Source: Hyphomicrobiales bacterium (GTDB lineage Bacteria > Pseudomonadota > Alphaproteobacteria > Rhizobiales > Devosiaceae). From it: a stretch of DNA of 5,777 nucleotides. The stretch is from NCBI GenBank assembly GCA_015487985.1, contig WFOP01000281.1, positions 1-5,777 on the forward strand, written 5' to 3'. Under the pieces are notes generated by a model. The model saw nothing but the letters and a program-made list of their open reading frames with translations, was not told where the DNA came from and did not search any database. Shown here piece after piece: positions 1 through 5,158 of the stretch; the first letter of the stretch is position 1; the number at the start of each line of letters is the position of its first letter. The position numbers and the translations under genes are program-made.

Positions 1-1
1 G

Positions 2-295
2 GTGGGGCTTGTTCAAATGCTTGCAAACATGGATGACCCCTCCAAAATTGGCCCCGCCATGGCCATTGCCCTGCTCACAACCCTTTACGGCGCGGTGATT
101 TCCAACCTGGTTTGTTTGCCCGTATCGGACAAGCTCACCGCAAAACTGGCCTTTGAAGAAGTGAACCAAACCCTGATAATTGACGGCATCATTGCCATCC
201 GTGACGGGAAAAGCCCCGCCCTCATCAGGGAAATGCTGGTTGCTTATCTTCCCGACAAGCAACAGGAAACTTTCTTTGATGAAGAAGCCGCCTAA
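2..295 (+). CDS. motA: Flagellar motor stator subunit A, MotA/PomA-like (3' part only)
   Basis: This is the C-terminal 97 residues of a MotA/PomA-family stator protein. The reading frame is open to the left edge, so the first GTG codon (Val) is internal and not a start. MotA/PomA forms a ring around the B-subunit dimer in the inner membrane, and ion flow through the complex drives the flagellar rotor. The visible part has the PomA-like stretch ANMDDPSKIGPAMAIALLTT followed by LYGAVISNLVCLPVSDKL, which is the last two membrane segments and the loop between them. After it comes a cytoplasmic tail with the family-typical LIIDGIIAIRDGKSP helix, ending in an acidic EEAA terminus. The cytoplasmic loop that contacts FliG lies upstream, outside the window. 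A motB-like gene follows after 19 bp on the same strand, which supports a motAB operon. Family assignment is secure. Whether it conducts protons or sodium cannot be read from this fragment. Confidence 0.93.
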   Translation: MGLVQMLANMDDPSKIGPAMAIALLTTLYGAVISNLVCLPVSDKLTAKLAFEEVNQTLIIDGIIAIRDGKSPALIREMLVAYLPDKQQETFFDEEAA

Positions 296-314
296 AATGA
301 ATTTGAGCTAACAA

Positions 315-1166
315 ATGGCGACCAAACACAAATGTCCTGATGGACTCCCCGAATGGCTGCTCACTTTTGCCGACCTGATGTCTATTCTGGTGGTGTTCTT
401 TGTGTTGCTGATTTCGTTTTCCATTCAGGACACGGAAAAACTGCAAATCGTATCAGGCTCGGTAAAAGACGCGTTTGGTATCCGTCAGGAAGAACAGCGC
501 GCCGGCGTTGTTGAGCGGGACGGGAATCCCGAACGCGATTATGTTAAACGCCTTTCCACCATTGAAAAGGAAGAAAACACCGAGTTCGCCTCCGAGCGCA
601 ACGATGAAAATCAGGCCCAGGGCCCCAACGCCAACACGTTCAAAATTCCCTCCAACCAGATTGAACAGGCCAACCGGTTTTCGCTGGCCGCTGCCACCCT
701 GCGCCAGGCATGGCGCGAACTGCCCGACATTACCTCGGTTTCAGATAATCTTATTGTGCAGCAAACAGACGAAGGTCTGAATATTCTGATCGCCGATCAG
801 GAGGGACGCTCCATGTTCCCCGAAGGGTCAAAATACCCCTATGAAATCACCCGCAAGGCCATTGCCGCCATTGCCCCGGTGCTGGCTCAATTGCCCAACC
901 AGATCCGCATTTCAGGCCACACAGCCGCCGGCTCCATTTACCCCAATCCCCGATACGGAAAATGGGAACTCTCCAGCGATCGTGCCAATTCAATTCGTGC
1001 CATTTTGGAGGAGTTCGGACTGAACTCAGATCGGGTTCATTCAGTTGTCGGACAAGCAGACGCAGAACCCTTCTTTCCAAACAATCCCTATCTGGACGCA
1101 AACCAGCGGGTATCTATCCTGATTATGAATGAAGACCCCCCGGTGCCCCCCGAACTAAGACCATAA
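315..1166 (+). CDS. motB: Flagellar motor stator subunit B, MotB/PomB-like, OmpA-family peptidoglycan anchor
   Basis: This 283-residue protein should be the B subunit of the flagellar stator: it carries the ion-binding aspartate and anchors the stator to peptidoglycan. Residues 7-36 match the PomB-type N terminus: CPDGLPEWLLTFADLMS, then a single membrane helix with Asp20 as the likely ion-binding residue, then a plug-like segment (QIVSGSVKDAFGI). Residues about 60-135 are a charged, low-complexity periplasmic linker. The OmpA/MotB-like domain occupies about residues 150-275, with ISGHTAAG (199-206), WELSSDRA (217-224) and NQRV (263-266). Two positions differ from the usual signature: GHTD is GHTA (Ala204), and the Asn two residues before the LS-containing motif is Lys216. 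The ATG at 315 fits the conserved N terminus, although the ribosome binding site is weak (TTGAG at 303-307). Length is normal for the family. The coupling ion is undetermined. A non-flagellar MotAB-like system is possible but less likely given the match to PomB. Confidence 0.93.
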   Translation: MATKHKCPDGLPEWLLTFADLMSILVVFFVLLISFSIQDTEKLQIVSGSVKDAFGIRQEEQRAGVVERDGNPERDYVKRLSTIEKEENTEFASERNDENQAQGPNANTFKIPSNQIEQANRFSLAAATLRQAWRELPDITSVSDNLIVQQTDEGLNILIADQEGRSMFPEGSKYPYEITRKAIAAIAPVLAQLPNQIRISGHTAAGSIYPNPRYGKWELSSDRANSIRAILEEFGLNSDRVHSVVGQADAEPFFPNNPYLDANQRVSILIMNEDPPVPPELRP

Positions 1167-1192
1167 GGGAAAATCAGCCGGCAATCCCCTTA
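1164..1192. repeat. Inverted repeat spanning both convergent stop codons
   Basis: TAAGGG (1164-1169) pairs with CCCTTA (1187-1192) around a 17-nt interval containing the palindrome GCCGGC (1177-1182). The left arm begins with the motB TAA and the right arm ends with the NfeD gene's TAA on the other strand. No T-run follows on either side, so it is at best a weak bidirectional terminator. Confidence 0.35.
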
Positions 1193-1663
1193 CACGGTTG
1201 CCCTGCGTTCTTCTTCTCCCGATTCGACAACCAGCAAAGTGCCTTTGTGGCCCACAATGCGCACGCGATGCCCCGTGGGCAGTTCGGGTCCGGTAACCCG
1301 CCAGACACTTTCCCCGATTTCCATACGCCCCTTTTCCCCGCGAATAGCTTCACTTAAAAAGCCCTCTTTGCCAACAAAGCGTTCAATCCGCTTGTTCAAA
1401 AAAGGCGCATCTGTTTCAGGAGGCGCGCGTCGCCGGACGGCGATCCAGCCTGCAACACCCAAAATCGACAGAACACCGAATAAGGCAAATTGCACTGGCA
1501 GGCCAAACGGTGTTGTAAGCGTAAATAGTCCGGTAACGATCGCTGCGCCACCCAGCCAGACAAAAACCCCACCCGGAGCGATCAACTCAATCGCCAGCAG
1601 AATTAAACCGCCCACAATCCAAGACCATGGCACATATTCCCCGAACAGATTTATCAAATCCAT
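1190..1663 (-). CDS. Short NfeD-like membrane protein, partner of the upstream stomatin
   Basis: This is a 157-residue protein of the short NfeD class (the type seen in E. coli YbbJ), which lacks the ClpP-like serine peptidase domain of long NfeD proteins. Residues 13-30 and 33-50 are two hydrophobic segments carrying the family signature LLAIELIAPGG...WLGGAA, and a third helix spans about 57-76, followed by an RRR stop-transfer triplet. Residues about 88-148 form the C-terminal domain, which by family knowledge is an OB fold (GKEGFLSEAI, VWRVTGPELPTGHRVRIV, GTLLVVE). The ATG at 1663-1661 is preferred over an adjacent in-frame TTG (1666-1664) because a GGAG (1671-1674) lies 7 nt upstream of it. 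The gene follows the stomatin gene by 43 bp on the same strand. NfeD and stomatin genes are commonly paired, and the OB domain is thought to bind the stomatin partner, suggesting a role in membrane microdomain organisation or protein quality control. The exact cellular role is inference. Confidence 0.9.
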   Translation of the reverse strand: MDLINLFGEYVPWSWIVGGLILLAIELIAPGGVFVWLGGAAIVTGLFTLTTPFGLPVQFALFGVLSILGVAGWIAVRRRAPPETDAPFLNKRIERFVGKEGFLSEAIRGEKGRMEIGESVWRVTGPELPTGHRVRIVGHKGTLLVVESGEEERRATV

Positions 1664-1670
1664 CAATTTA

Positions 1671-1674
1671 CTCC
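1671..1674 (-). promoter_or_regulatory. Ribosome binding site deciding the NfeD start
   Basis: GGAG on the - strand lies 7 nt before ATG 1663-1661 but only 4 nt before the alternative TTG at 1666-1664, so the ATG is the better start. Confidence 0.7.
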
Positions 1675-1706
1675 GCTATTGTTGATCCAAAACTCCGCCG
1701 CCTTAC

Positions 1707-2669
1707 CTATTTTCTGCTGCTGGGCGGGCGACTGCCGGTTTTACGTGCCGGTTTTTCATCCCCGAACGCTTCCTTGGCAATTTCTGCCACCCCGCCAATC
1801 GCCCCGATAACACTGGCTGCCTCAAGGGGCATCATCAACACTTTCTGATTGGGGGATTTCGCAATGCCCTCCAGCGCAGAAATATAATTGTTGGCCACAA
1901 AATAATTAATGGCCTGCACATCACCCGCCGCAATGGCCTCAGACACCATGGTTGTCGCCTGCGCTTCGGCTTGCGCGGCACGTTCACGCGCCTCAGCATC
2001 ACGAAACGCCGCTTCCCGACGCCCCTCCGCTTCAAGAACCTGCGACTGCTTCAGCCCTTCCGCCTTCAAAATTGCGGCCTGTCTTGCCCCCTCTGATTCA
2101 AGAATTGTTGCCCGCTTTTCACGCTCCGCTTTCATCTGGCGCCCCATGGCATCAATCAGATCTTTTGGCGGGTCAATGTCCTTGATCTCAATTCTGGAGA
2201 TTTTCACACCCCATGGAGAAACCGCCTCATCAACCACCCGCAGCAAACGATTGTTGATTTCATCACGATTGGACAAAAGCTCATCCAGATCCATTGACCC
2301 CATCACCGTACGGATATTGGTCATGGTCAGGTTCAATATGGCATGCTCAAGCCGCGCCACCTCATAGGCAGCAGAAGCCGCATCGGTGACCTGATAGAAC
2401 GTCACCCCGTTTGCGGTGACCGTCGCGTTATCCTTGGTGATAACTTCCTGATGGGGCACATCCAGCACCTGTTCCATCATATTCATTTTCTGCCCGACCG
2501 CATCAATAAAGGGCACAATCAGGCTTAGCCCCGGTTGCAGCGTTCGCGTATATTTCCCGAAGCGCTCAATAGTATAATTAAACCCCTGAGGCACCATTTT
2601 GGCCCCTGCAAACAGCACCAGTATGAATAAAATGCCCAATGCAATAAATGTAATACTCAGACCGTCCAT
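1707..2669 (-). CDS. qmcA: SPFH/band-7 stomatin-like protein, QmcA type
   Basis: This 320-residue prokaryotic stomatin resembles E. coli QmcA, an inner-membrane SPFH protein that assembles into large ring or cage complexes and is linked to membrane protein quality control. Residues 4-24 are a single hydrophobic N-terminal anchor. The SPFH/band-7 domain follows (about 25-185), with [45 protein letters not shown], the [22 protein letters not shown] region, and the stomatin-typical [12 protein letters not shown] (157-168). Residues 191-234 are four consecutive 11-residue units beginning ESEG, KAEG, EAEG and DAEA, an Ala/Glu-rich coiled coil. A hydrophobic segment near 277-295 ([17 protein letters not shown]) precedes a basic, proline-containing tail. 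I chose ATG 2669 because GGAG lies 8 nt upstream. A longer reading from 2720 would add 17 unconserved residues before the anchor. The NfeD-like gene downstream supports the call. Exact orthology to QmcA, as opposed to another stomatin subgroup, is less certain than the family. Confidence 0.92.
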   Translation of the reverse strand: MDGLSITFIALGILFILVLFAGAKMVPQGFNYTIERFGKYTRTLQPGLSLIVPFIDAVGQKMNMMEQVLDVPHQEVITKDNATVTANGVTFYQVTDAASAAYEVARLEHAILNLTMTNIRTVMGSMDLDELLSNRDEINNRLLRVVDEAVSPWGVKISRIEIKDIDPPKDLIDAMGRQMKAEREKRATILESEGARQAAILKAEGLKQSQVLEAEGRREAAFRDAEARERAAQAEAQATTMVSEAIAAGDVQAINYFVANNYISALEGIAKSPNQKVLMMPLEAASVIGAIGGVAEIAKEAFGDEKPARKTGSRPPSSRK

Positions 2670-2677
2670 ATCATTAT

Positions 2678-2681
2678 CTCC
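2678..2681 (-). promoter_or_regulatory. Ribosome binding site deciding the stomatin start
   Basis: GGAG on the - strand sits 8 nt before ATG 2669. This supports a 320-residue protein beginning MDGLSITF and argues against the longer in-frame start at 2720. Confidence 0.75.
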
Positions 2682-2698
2682 AAATAGAATCTGACCCA

Positions 2699-2727
2699 TA
2701 TGTAGGGATGAACCTGACAAATGGCAA
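2699..2727 (-). promoter_or_regulatory. Candidate promoter of the stomatin-NfeD operon
   Basis: On the - strand, TTGCCA (2727-2722) resembles a -35 element with one mismatch. It is followed after 17 nt by TACATA (2704-2699), a weak -10 element. The predicted transcript would start about 25 nt upstream of the start codon and include the GGAG. The -10 match is poor, so this is tentative. Confidence 0.35.
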
Positions 2728-2738
2728 CTTAATGACAG
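2721..2738 (-). promoter_or_regulatory. PHO-box-like direct repeat upstream of the stomatin gene
   Basis: Read on the - strand the site is CTGTCAT-TAAG-TTGCCAT. The first half is the exact PhoB half-site heptamer, the second matches at 5 of 7 positions, and the spacing of 4 nt is correct. It overlaps the candidate -35 element, which is where PhoB sites usually lie. The link to phosphate control is inference from one imperfect site. Confidence 0.35.
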
Positions 2739-2805
2739 ATTTTTGTCCCCCCGGCAAAACTCGCTTCAAGCCCTGATCAGCCACCATTTTCCTGCATAAT
2801 CTGCC

Positions 2806-2820
2806 TCAGGCTAAGCCTGA
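2806..2820. repeat. 15-bp palindrome, candidate operator
   Basis: TCAGGCT-A-AGCCTGA has perfect 7-bp arms around a single central base. It lies about 70 bp upstream of the PHO-like box and has no following T-run on either strand, so a protein-binding site is more likely than a terminator. The binding protein is unknown. Confidence 0.45.
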
Positions 2821-3001
2821 TTGCACAACAATACCAAGATGATCTCTCAGTGCCCCCTCCCAAAGGGAAAGCGCCCCTGCCGGCCCATGTCTGTAAAAAA
2901 AAAGCACCCGGTAAAATCAAATCATTCCTCCCCGAACCGTTTGCCTCAGCAATTTTGTCATGTATGGTAAATGCAGTCGTAGACTTAATGCAAACCAACA
3001 C

Positions 3002-3018
3002 ACGCGTTCAGACGCGTT
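3002..3018. repeat. Two ACGCGTT repeats spaced one helical turn
   Basis: ACGCGTT occurs at 3002-3008 and again at 3012-3018, a 10-bp period that puts both copies on the same face of the helix. Each copy contains the palindrome ACGCGT. The pair lies between the tentative promoter and the ribosome binding site of the nucleotidase gene, where a bound repressor would block transcription. The function is inferred from position only. Confidence 0.4.
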
Positions 3019-3050
3019 ACAAATCGATAAAAGAACAATTTGTCTTTAAG

Positions 3051-3055
3051 GGAGG
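3051..3055 (+). promoter_or_regulatory. Ribosome binding site deciding the nucleotidase start
   Basis: GGAGG lies 5 nt before ATG 3061. A TTG at 3040 in the same frame precedes this site and would add seven residues ahead of a good signal peptide, so the ATG is chosen. Confidence 0.85.
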
Positions 3056-3060
3056 CACAA

Positions 3061-4578
3061 ATGACATCCAATTTCAAAGCTAAACTTCTGGGTTCAATCG
3101 CCCTGCTTTCATTGTCGGGCGCTGGCGCGCTGGCCCAGGAAGCTCAGGAAGTGAAATTCACCCTTCTGGTCGCTTCAGATCTTTATGAAATGGCCGTTGA
3201 CGAGGAACGCGGCGGTTTTGCACGCGCAGCCGCTGTTGCCCGTGACGTAAAAGCCAACGCGGAAAATGTAATTTACGCCTTTCCCGGCGATACGATTTCC
3301 CCCTCACTGTTTTCAGGAATCGACAAGGGCGCCCACGTGATTGAACTGCTCAATCTGGAAGCCCCGGACGTTTTTGTTCCCGGCAATCACGAATATGATT
3401 TTGGCGAAGAAATCTTCAACACCCGCATGGGCGACCTTAATTCAACATTGCTCGCCGCCAATATGCGCAACGCCGATGGCTCCATCGTTGATGGTTTTGC
3501 CGACAGCATTATGTATGAATTTGGCCCGCTGAAAGTCGGCGTTATCGGTCTGACCCTTGATACGACCCCAACTGTTTCCAGCCCCGGCACGCTGCAATTT
3601 ACAGCAGCACTTGAAACTCTTGAAACCAGCGCTGACGCACTGCGTGAAGAGGGGGCAGACATTGTAGTCGTTGTCACCCACTCTGATTGGGACCAGGATC
3701 AGGAAATGATCAATTCGGGCGCTGTGGATTTCGTCCTGTCCGGCCATGACCATGACCTGCGGGTTGCGGACAACGGGCATGTTGTTTTTGCTGAAGGTGC
3801 CGCCGATGCTGAAAATCTGGTTGCTCTGGACATCACCGCTGTAATCGAAGGTGAAGGCGAAGACCGGGATGTGGACTGGCACACCAATTTCCGCATCATT
3901 GATACCGCCTCTTATGCGGTTCCCGCTGACTATGCTCAAATGGTTGCCGGTTTTGAAGCCGAACTGGCCTCTGAGCTTGATGTTTCTGTCGGTGTTGTGG
4001 CCACCCCGCTTGATAGCCGCAGACAAAGCGTGCGCACGAGGGAAACTGCAATCGGCAACCTGATTACCGACGCCATGCGCGCCGCAGTGAATGCTGATAT
4101 CGCCCTGACCAATGGCGGGGGCATTCGTGCAGGTCGTGAATATGATGCAAACTATGACATCACACGTCGCGACATCCTGACCGAACTGCCATTCGGCAAC
4201 GTAACGGTCAAACTTGAACTGAGCGGTGCCGACGTGATTGCAGCTCTTGAAAACGGCCTGTCCCGTTTCCCCGATGCTTCAGGTGCCTACCCGCAGATTT
4301 CGGGAATGGAAGTTGTATTCAACCCCGATGCGGAACCCGGCTCGCGCGTTGTATCCGTGAAAATTGACGGTGCGGATATTGATCCGAACGCAACCTACAC
4401 AATGGCAACCAACGACTTCCTTGCCCGTGGCGGTGACAGCTACTCCATGTTTGTAGGCAAAAACAACCTGATCCCGGCGATATCGGCCAAACTTATGGCC
4501 AATGACGTAATGGCTTATGTTCGTGAAAACGGCACCGTTTCACCTGCCGTTGAAGGTCGCATGACCACAGGCATGTAA
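3061..4578 (+). CDS. Exported 5'-nucleotidase / bifunctional metallophosphatase, UshA family
   Basis: This 505-residue protein should hydrolyse extracellular nucleotides or other phosphoesters in the periplasm. Residues 1-25 are a Sec signal peptide with Lys6/Lys8, a hydrophobic core and a predicted cut after ALA25. The N-terminal metallophosphoesterase domain shows Asp40 in SDLYE (family norm D-x-H; here D-x-Tyr42), PGDTISPS with Asp77, GNHEYD with Asn109 and His110, VTHSDW with His207, and GHDHD with His229 and His231. The C-terminal 5'-nucleotidase domain has ETAIGNLITDAMR (328-340), NGGGIR (351-356), LPFGN (376-380) and NDFLARGGDSY (451-461), the region that binds substrate in UshA. The mature protein is acidic and has no cysteine, in keeping with export. 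Length is normal for UshA-type enzymes. The gene is monocistronic: a divergent gene lies upstream and a strong terminator follows. Exact substrate is unknown, so I give no symbol. The related 2',3'-cyclic phosphodiesterase activity is an alternative. Confidence 0.92.
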   Translation: MTSNFKAKLLGSIALLSLSGAGALAQEAQEVKFTLLVASDLYEMAVDEERGGFARAAAVARDVKANAENVIYAFPGDTISPSLFSGIDKGAHVIELLNLEAPDVFVPGNHEYDFGEEIFNTRMGDLNSTLLAANMRNADGSIVDGFADSIMYEFGPLKVGVIGLTLDTTPTVSSPGTLQFTAALETLETSADALREEGADIVVVVTHSDWDQDQEMINSGAVDFVLSGHDHDLRVADNGHVVFAEGAADAENLVALDITAVIEGEGEDRDVDWHTNFRIIDTASYAVPADYAQMVAGFEAELASELDVSVGVVATPLDSRRQSVRTRETAIGNLITDAMRAAVNADIALTNGGGIRAGREYDANYDITRRDILTELPFGNVTVKLELSGADVIAALENGLSRFPDASGAYPQISGMEVVFNPDAEPGSRVVSVKIDGADIDPNATYTMATNDFLARGGDSYSMFVGKNNLIPAISAKLMANDVMAYVRENGTVSPAVEGRMTTGM

Positions 4579-4605
4579 GTTCACGCCACAATCAAGTTCC
4601 AAATC

Positions 4606-4635
4606 AGGCCCGGCGTTCAACCGCCGGGCCTTTTT
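4606..4635 (+). terminator. Intrinsic terminator after the nucleotidase gene
   Basis: A perfect 10-bp GC-rich stem (AGGCCCGGCG at 4606-4615 with CGCCGGGCCT at 4622-4631) encloses a 6-nt loop and runs into TTTTT (4631-4635). It begins 27 nt after the nucleotidase stop codon and separates that gene from the regulator gene downstream. Confidence 0.92.
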
Positions 4636-4670
4636 GTCGGGGGCTTTTCTACAACACCTTTCAAAACAAA

Positions 4671-4686
4671 TTAACGATAGATTAAC
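4671..4686 (+). promoter_or_regulatory. Perfect CtrA-type binding box, TTAA-N7-TTAAC
   Basis: TTAACGATAGATTAAC contains TTAA (4671-4674), seven bases and TTAAC (4682-4686). It is also a direct TTAAC repeat with 11-bp period. This is the full consensus bound by CtrA, the alphaproteobacterial cell-cycle and motility regulator. It lies 43 bp upstream of the regulator start codon and downstream of the preceding terminator, so it most likely acts on the MarR-like gene. That CtrA exists in this genome is inferred. Confidence 0.6.
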
Positions 4687-4693
4687 ACCAACA

Positions 4694-4723
4694 TCGACGC
4701 TGACCCCCAAACCCGCCTACTAT
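4694..4723 (+). promoter_or_regulatory. Candidate promoter giving a leaderless MarR-like mRNA
   Basis: TCGACG (4694-4699, 4 of 6 matches to TTGACA) and TACTAT (4718-4723, a fair -10) are 18 nt apart. Initiation 7 nt after the -10 falls on the A of ATG 4730. No Shine-Dalgarno sequence is visible before that ATG, which fits a leaderless transcript. The elements are imperfect. Confidence 0.4.
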
Positions 4724-4729
4724 GGCGTC

Positions 4730-5155
4730 ATGCACAAGAAAATTTCACATTCGACACTTTTTCAACTGATCGAGGCGGGCCATATGGCACGCCAGGTTCT
4801 GCTTCGCCCCTTGAATAAATTTCATCTGCAACCCGGTGATGACGCTATTCTGCTCGGCTCAAAGAAGAAAAAGCCCACAACAGACGCCCAGCTTGGCCAA
4901 CTGACAGGACTGGACCCACATTCACTGCAAACAAGAATTGACCGACTGGTGGACCTGTCGCTTCTGCATCGCAACAGCTTTGAAGAAAGCCTCACACCGG
5001 CAACGCAACTGACCAAAGCCGGGCGCACAGTGCGAAAGCAACTGATTGCCCACTGGGTTGAACTGGATGAGGCCCTGATGAATGACCTCTCTAAAGTCGA
5101 AAAGAAACAACTGCAAAAAACCATGAAACGGTTTAGCCGGCTGCTTAGTCTCTAG
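4730..5155 (+). CDS. MarR-like winged helix-turn-helix transcriptional regulator
   Basis: This 141-residue protein is probably a dimeric DNA-binding regulator. The N-terminal helical region (about 8-42, FQLIEAGHMARQVLLRPLNK then FHLQPGDDAILL) matches the dimerisation helices of a MarR subgroup. Residues 51-76 form the helix-turn-helix (TDAQLGQLTGLDPHSL, then TRIDRLVDLSLL), followed by a wing at about 80-98 ending in QLTKAGR. The C-terminal helices (100-139) complete the dimer interface. The wing lacks the D-x-R-x-x-R pattern of classical MarR proteins. I chose ATG 4730. The frame extends to a TTG at 4634, but that codon lies inside the upstream terminator hairpin. No Shine-Dalgarno precedes the ATG, which may be the first base of the transcript. 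A CtrA-type box lies just upstream. The ligand and targets are unknown. The neighbouring modC gene is convergent, so a role in molybdate control is not implied. Confidence 0.82.
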   Translation: MHKKISHSTLFQLIEAGHMARQVLLRPLNKFHLQPGDDAILLGSKKKKPTTDAQLGQLTGLDPHSLQTRIDRLVDLSLLHRNSFEESLTPATQLTKAGRTVRKQLIAHWVELDEALMNDLSKVEKKQLQKTMKRFSRLLSL

Positions 5156-5158
5156 CAG

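Larger units (their letters stand above)
2670..3060. other. Divergent intergenic region, 391 bp, no gene supported
   Basis: This spacer separates the - strand stomatin gene from the + strand nucleotidase gene and must hold both promoters. I see a PHO-like box near its left end, a 15-bp palindrome at 2806-2820, a 9-A run at 2895-2903, a weak + strand promoter (TTGTCA at 2955-2960 and TAGACT at 2980-2985, with a long 19-nt spacer), paired ACGCGTT repeats at 3002-3018 and a strong ribosome binding site at 3051-3055. The octamer TGCCTCAG occurs twice, at 2802-2809 and 2942-2949. The open frames in it have no recognisable domain or convincing start, so I do not call a gene. A small regulatory RNA cannot be excluded. 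Confidence 0.6.

Noticed and set aside
297..311. Four-codon open frame (ATG to TAA) between motA and motB
   Set aside because: Too short to support; probably chance. Translational coupling through it cannot be judged from sequence.
315..1166. Possible Zorya-type defence stator (ZorA/ZorB) instead of a flagellar stator
   Set aside because: The N terminus and plug match PomB, the protein has normal stator length, and no ZorC, ZorD or ZorE-like gene follows; the downstream genes are a convergent NfeD/stomatin pair.
2687..2691. GANTC (CcrM methylation) site in the stomatin leader
   Set aside because: A single 5-bp site with one free base is expected often by chance and several others occur inside genes, so no regulatory claim is made.
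2858..2903. TCCC-AAA-GGGA mini-hairpin and the 9-A run as a possible terminator
   Set aside because: The stem is only 4 bp with a 3-nt loop and is not adjacent to the A/T run, and no gene on either strand ends here.
2777..3001. 74-residue open frame on the - strand in the divergent spacer
   Set aside because: No recognisable domain, no ribosome binding site before its start, and it covers the region that must hold the nucleotidase promoter. The composition looks like translated noncoding DNA.
2850..3083. 77-residue open frame on the + strand running into the nucleotidase gene
   Set aside because: It reads through promoter and Shine-Dalgarno sequence and overlaps the start of the nucleotidase in another frame. 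No domain is visible.
4634..4729. N-terminal extension of the MarR-like protein from a TTG
   Set aside because: The start codon is inside the T-run of the upstream terminator, and the extension would translate the CtrA box and promoter. The residues look unlike the family.
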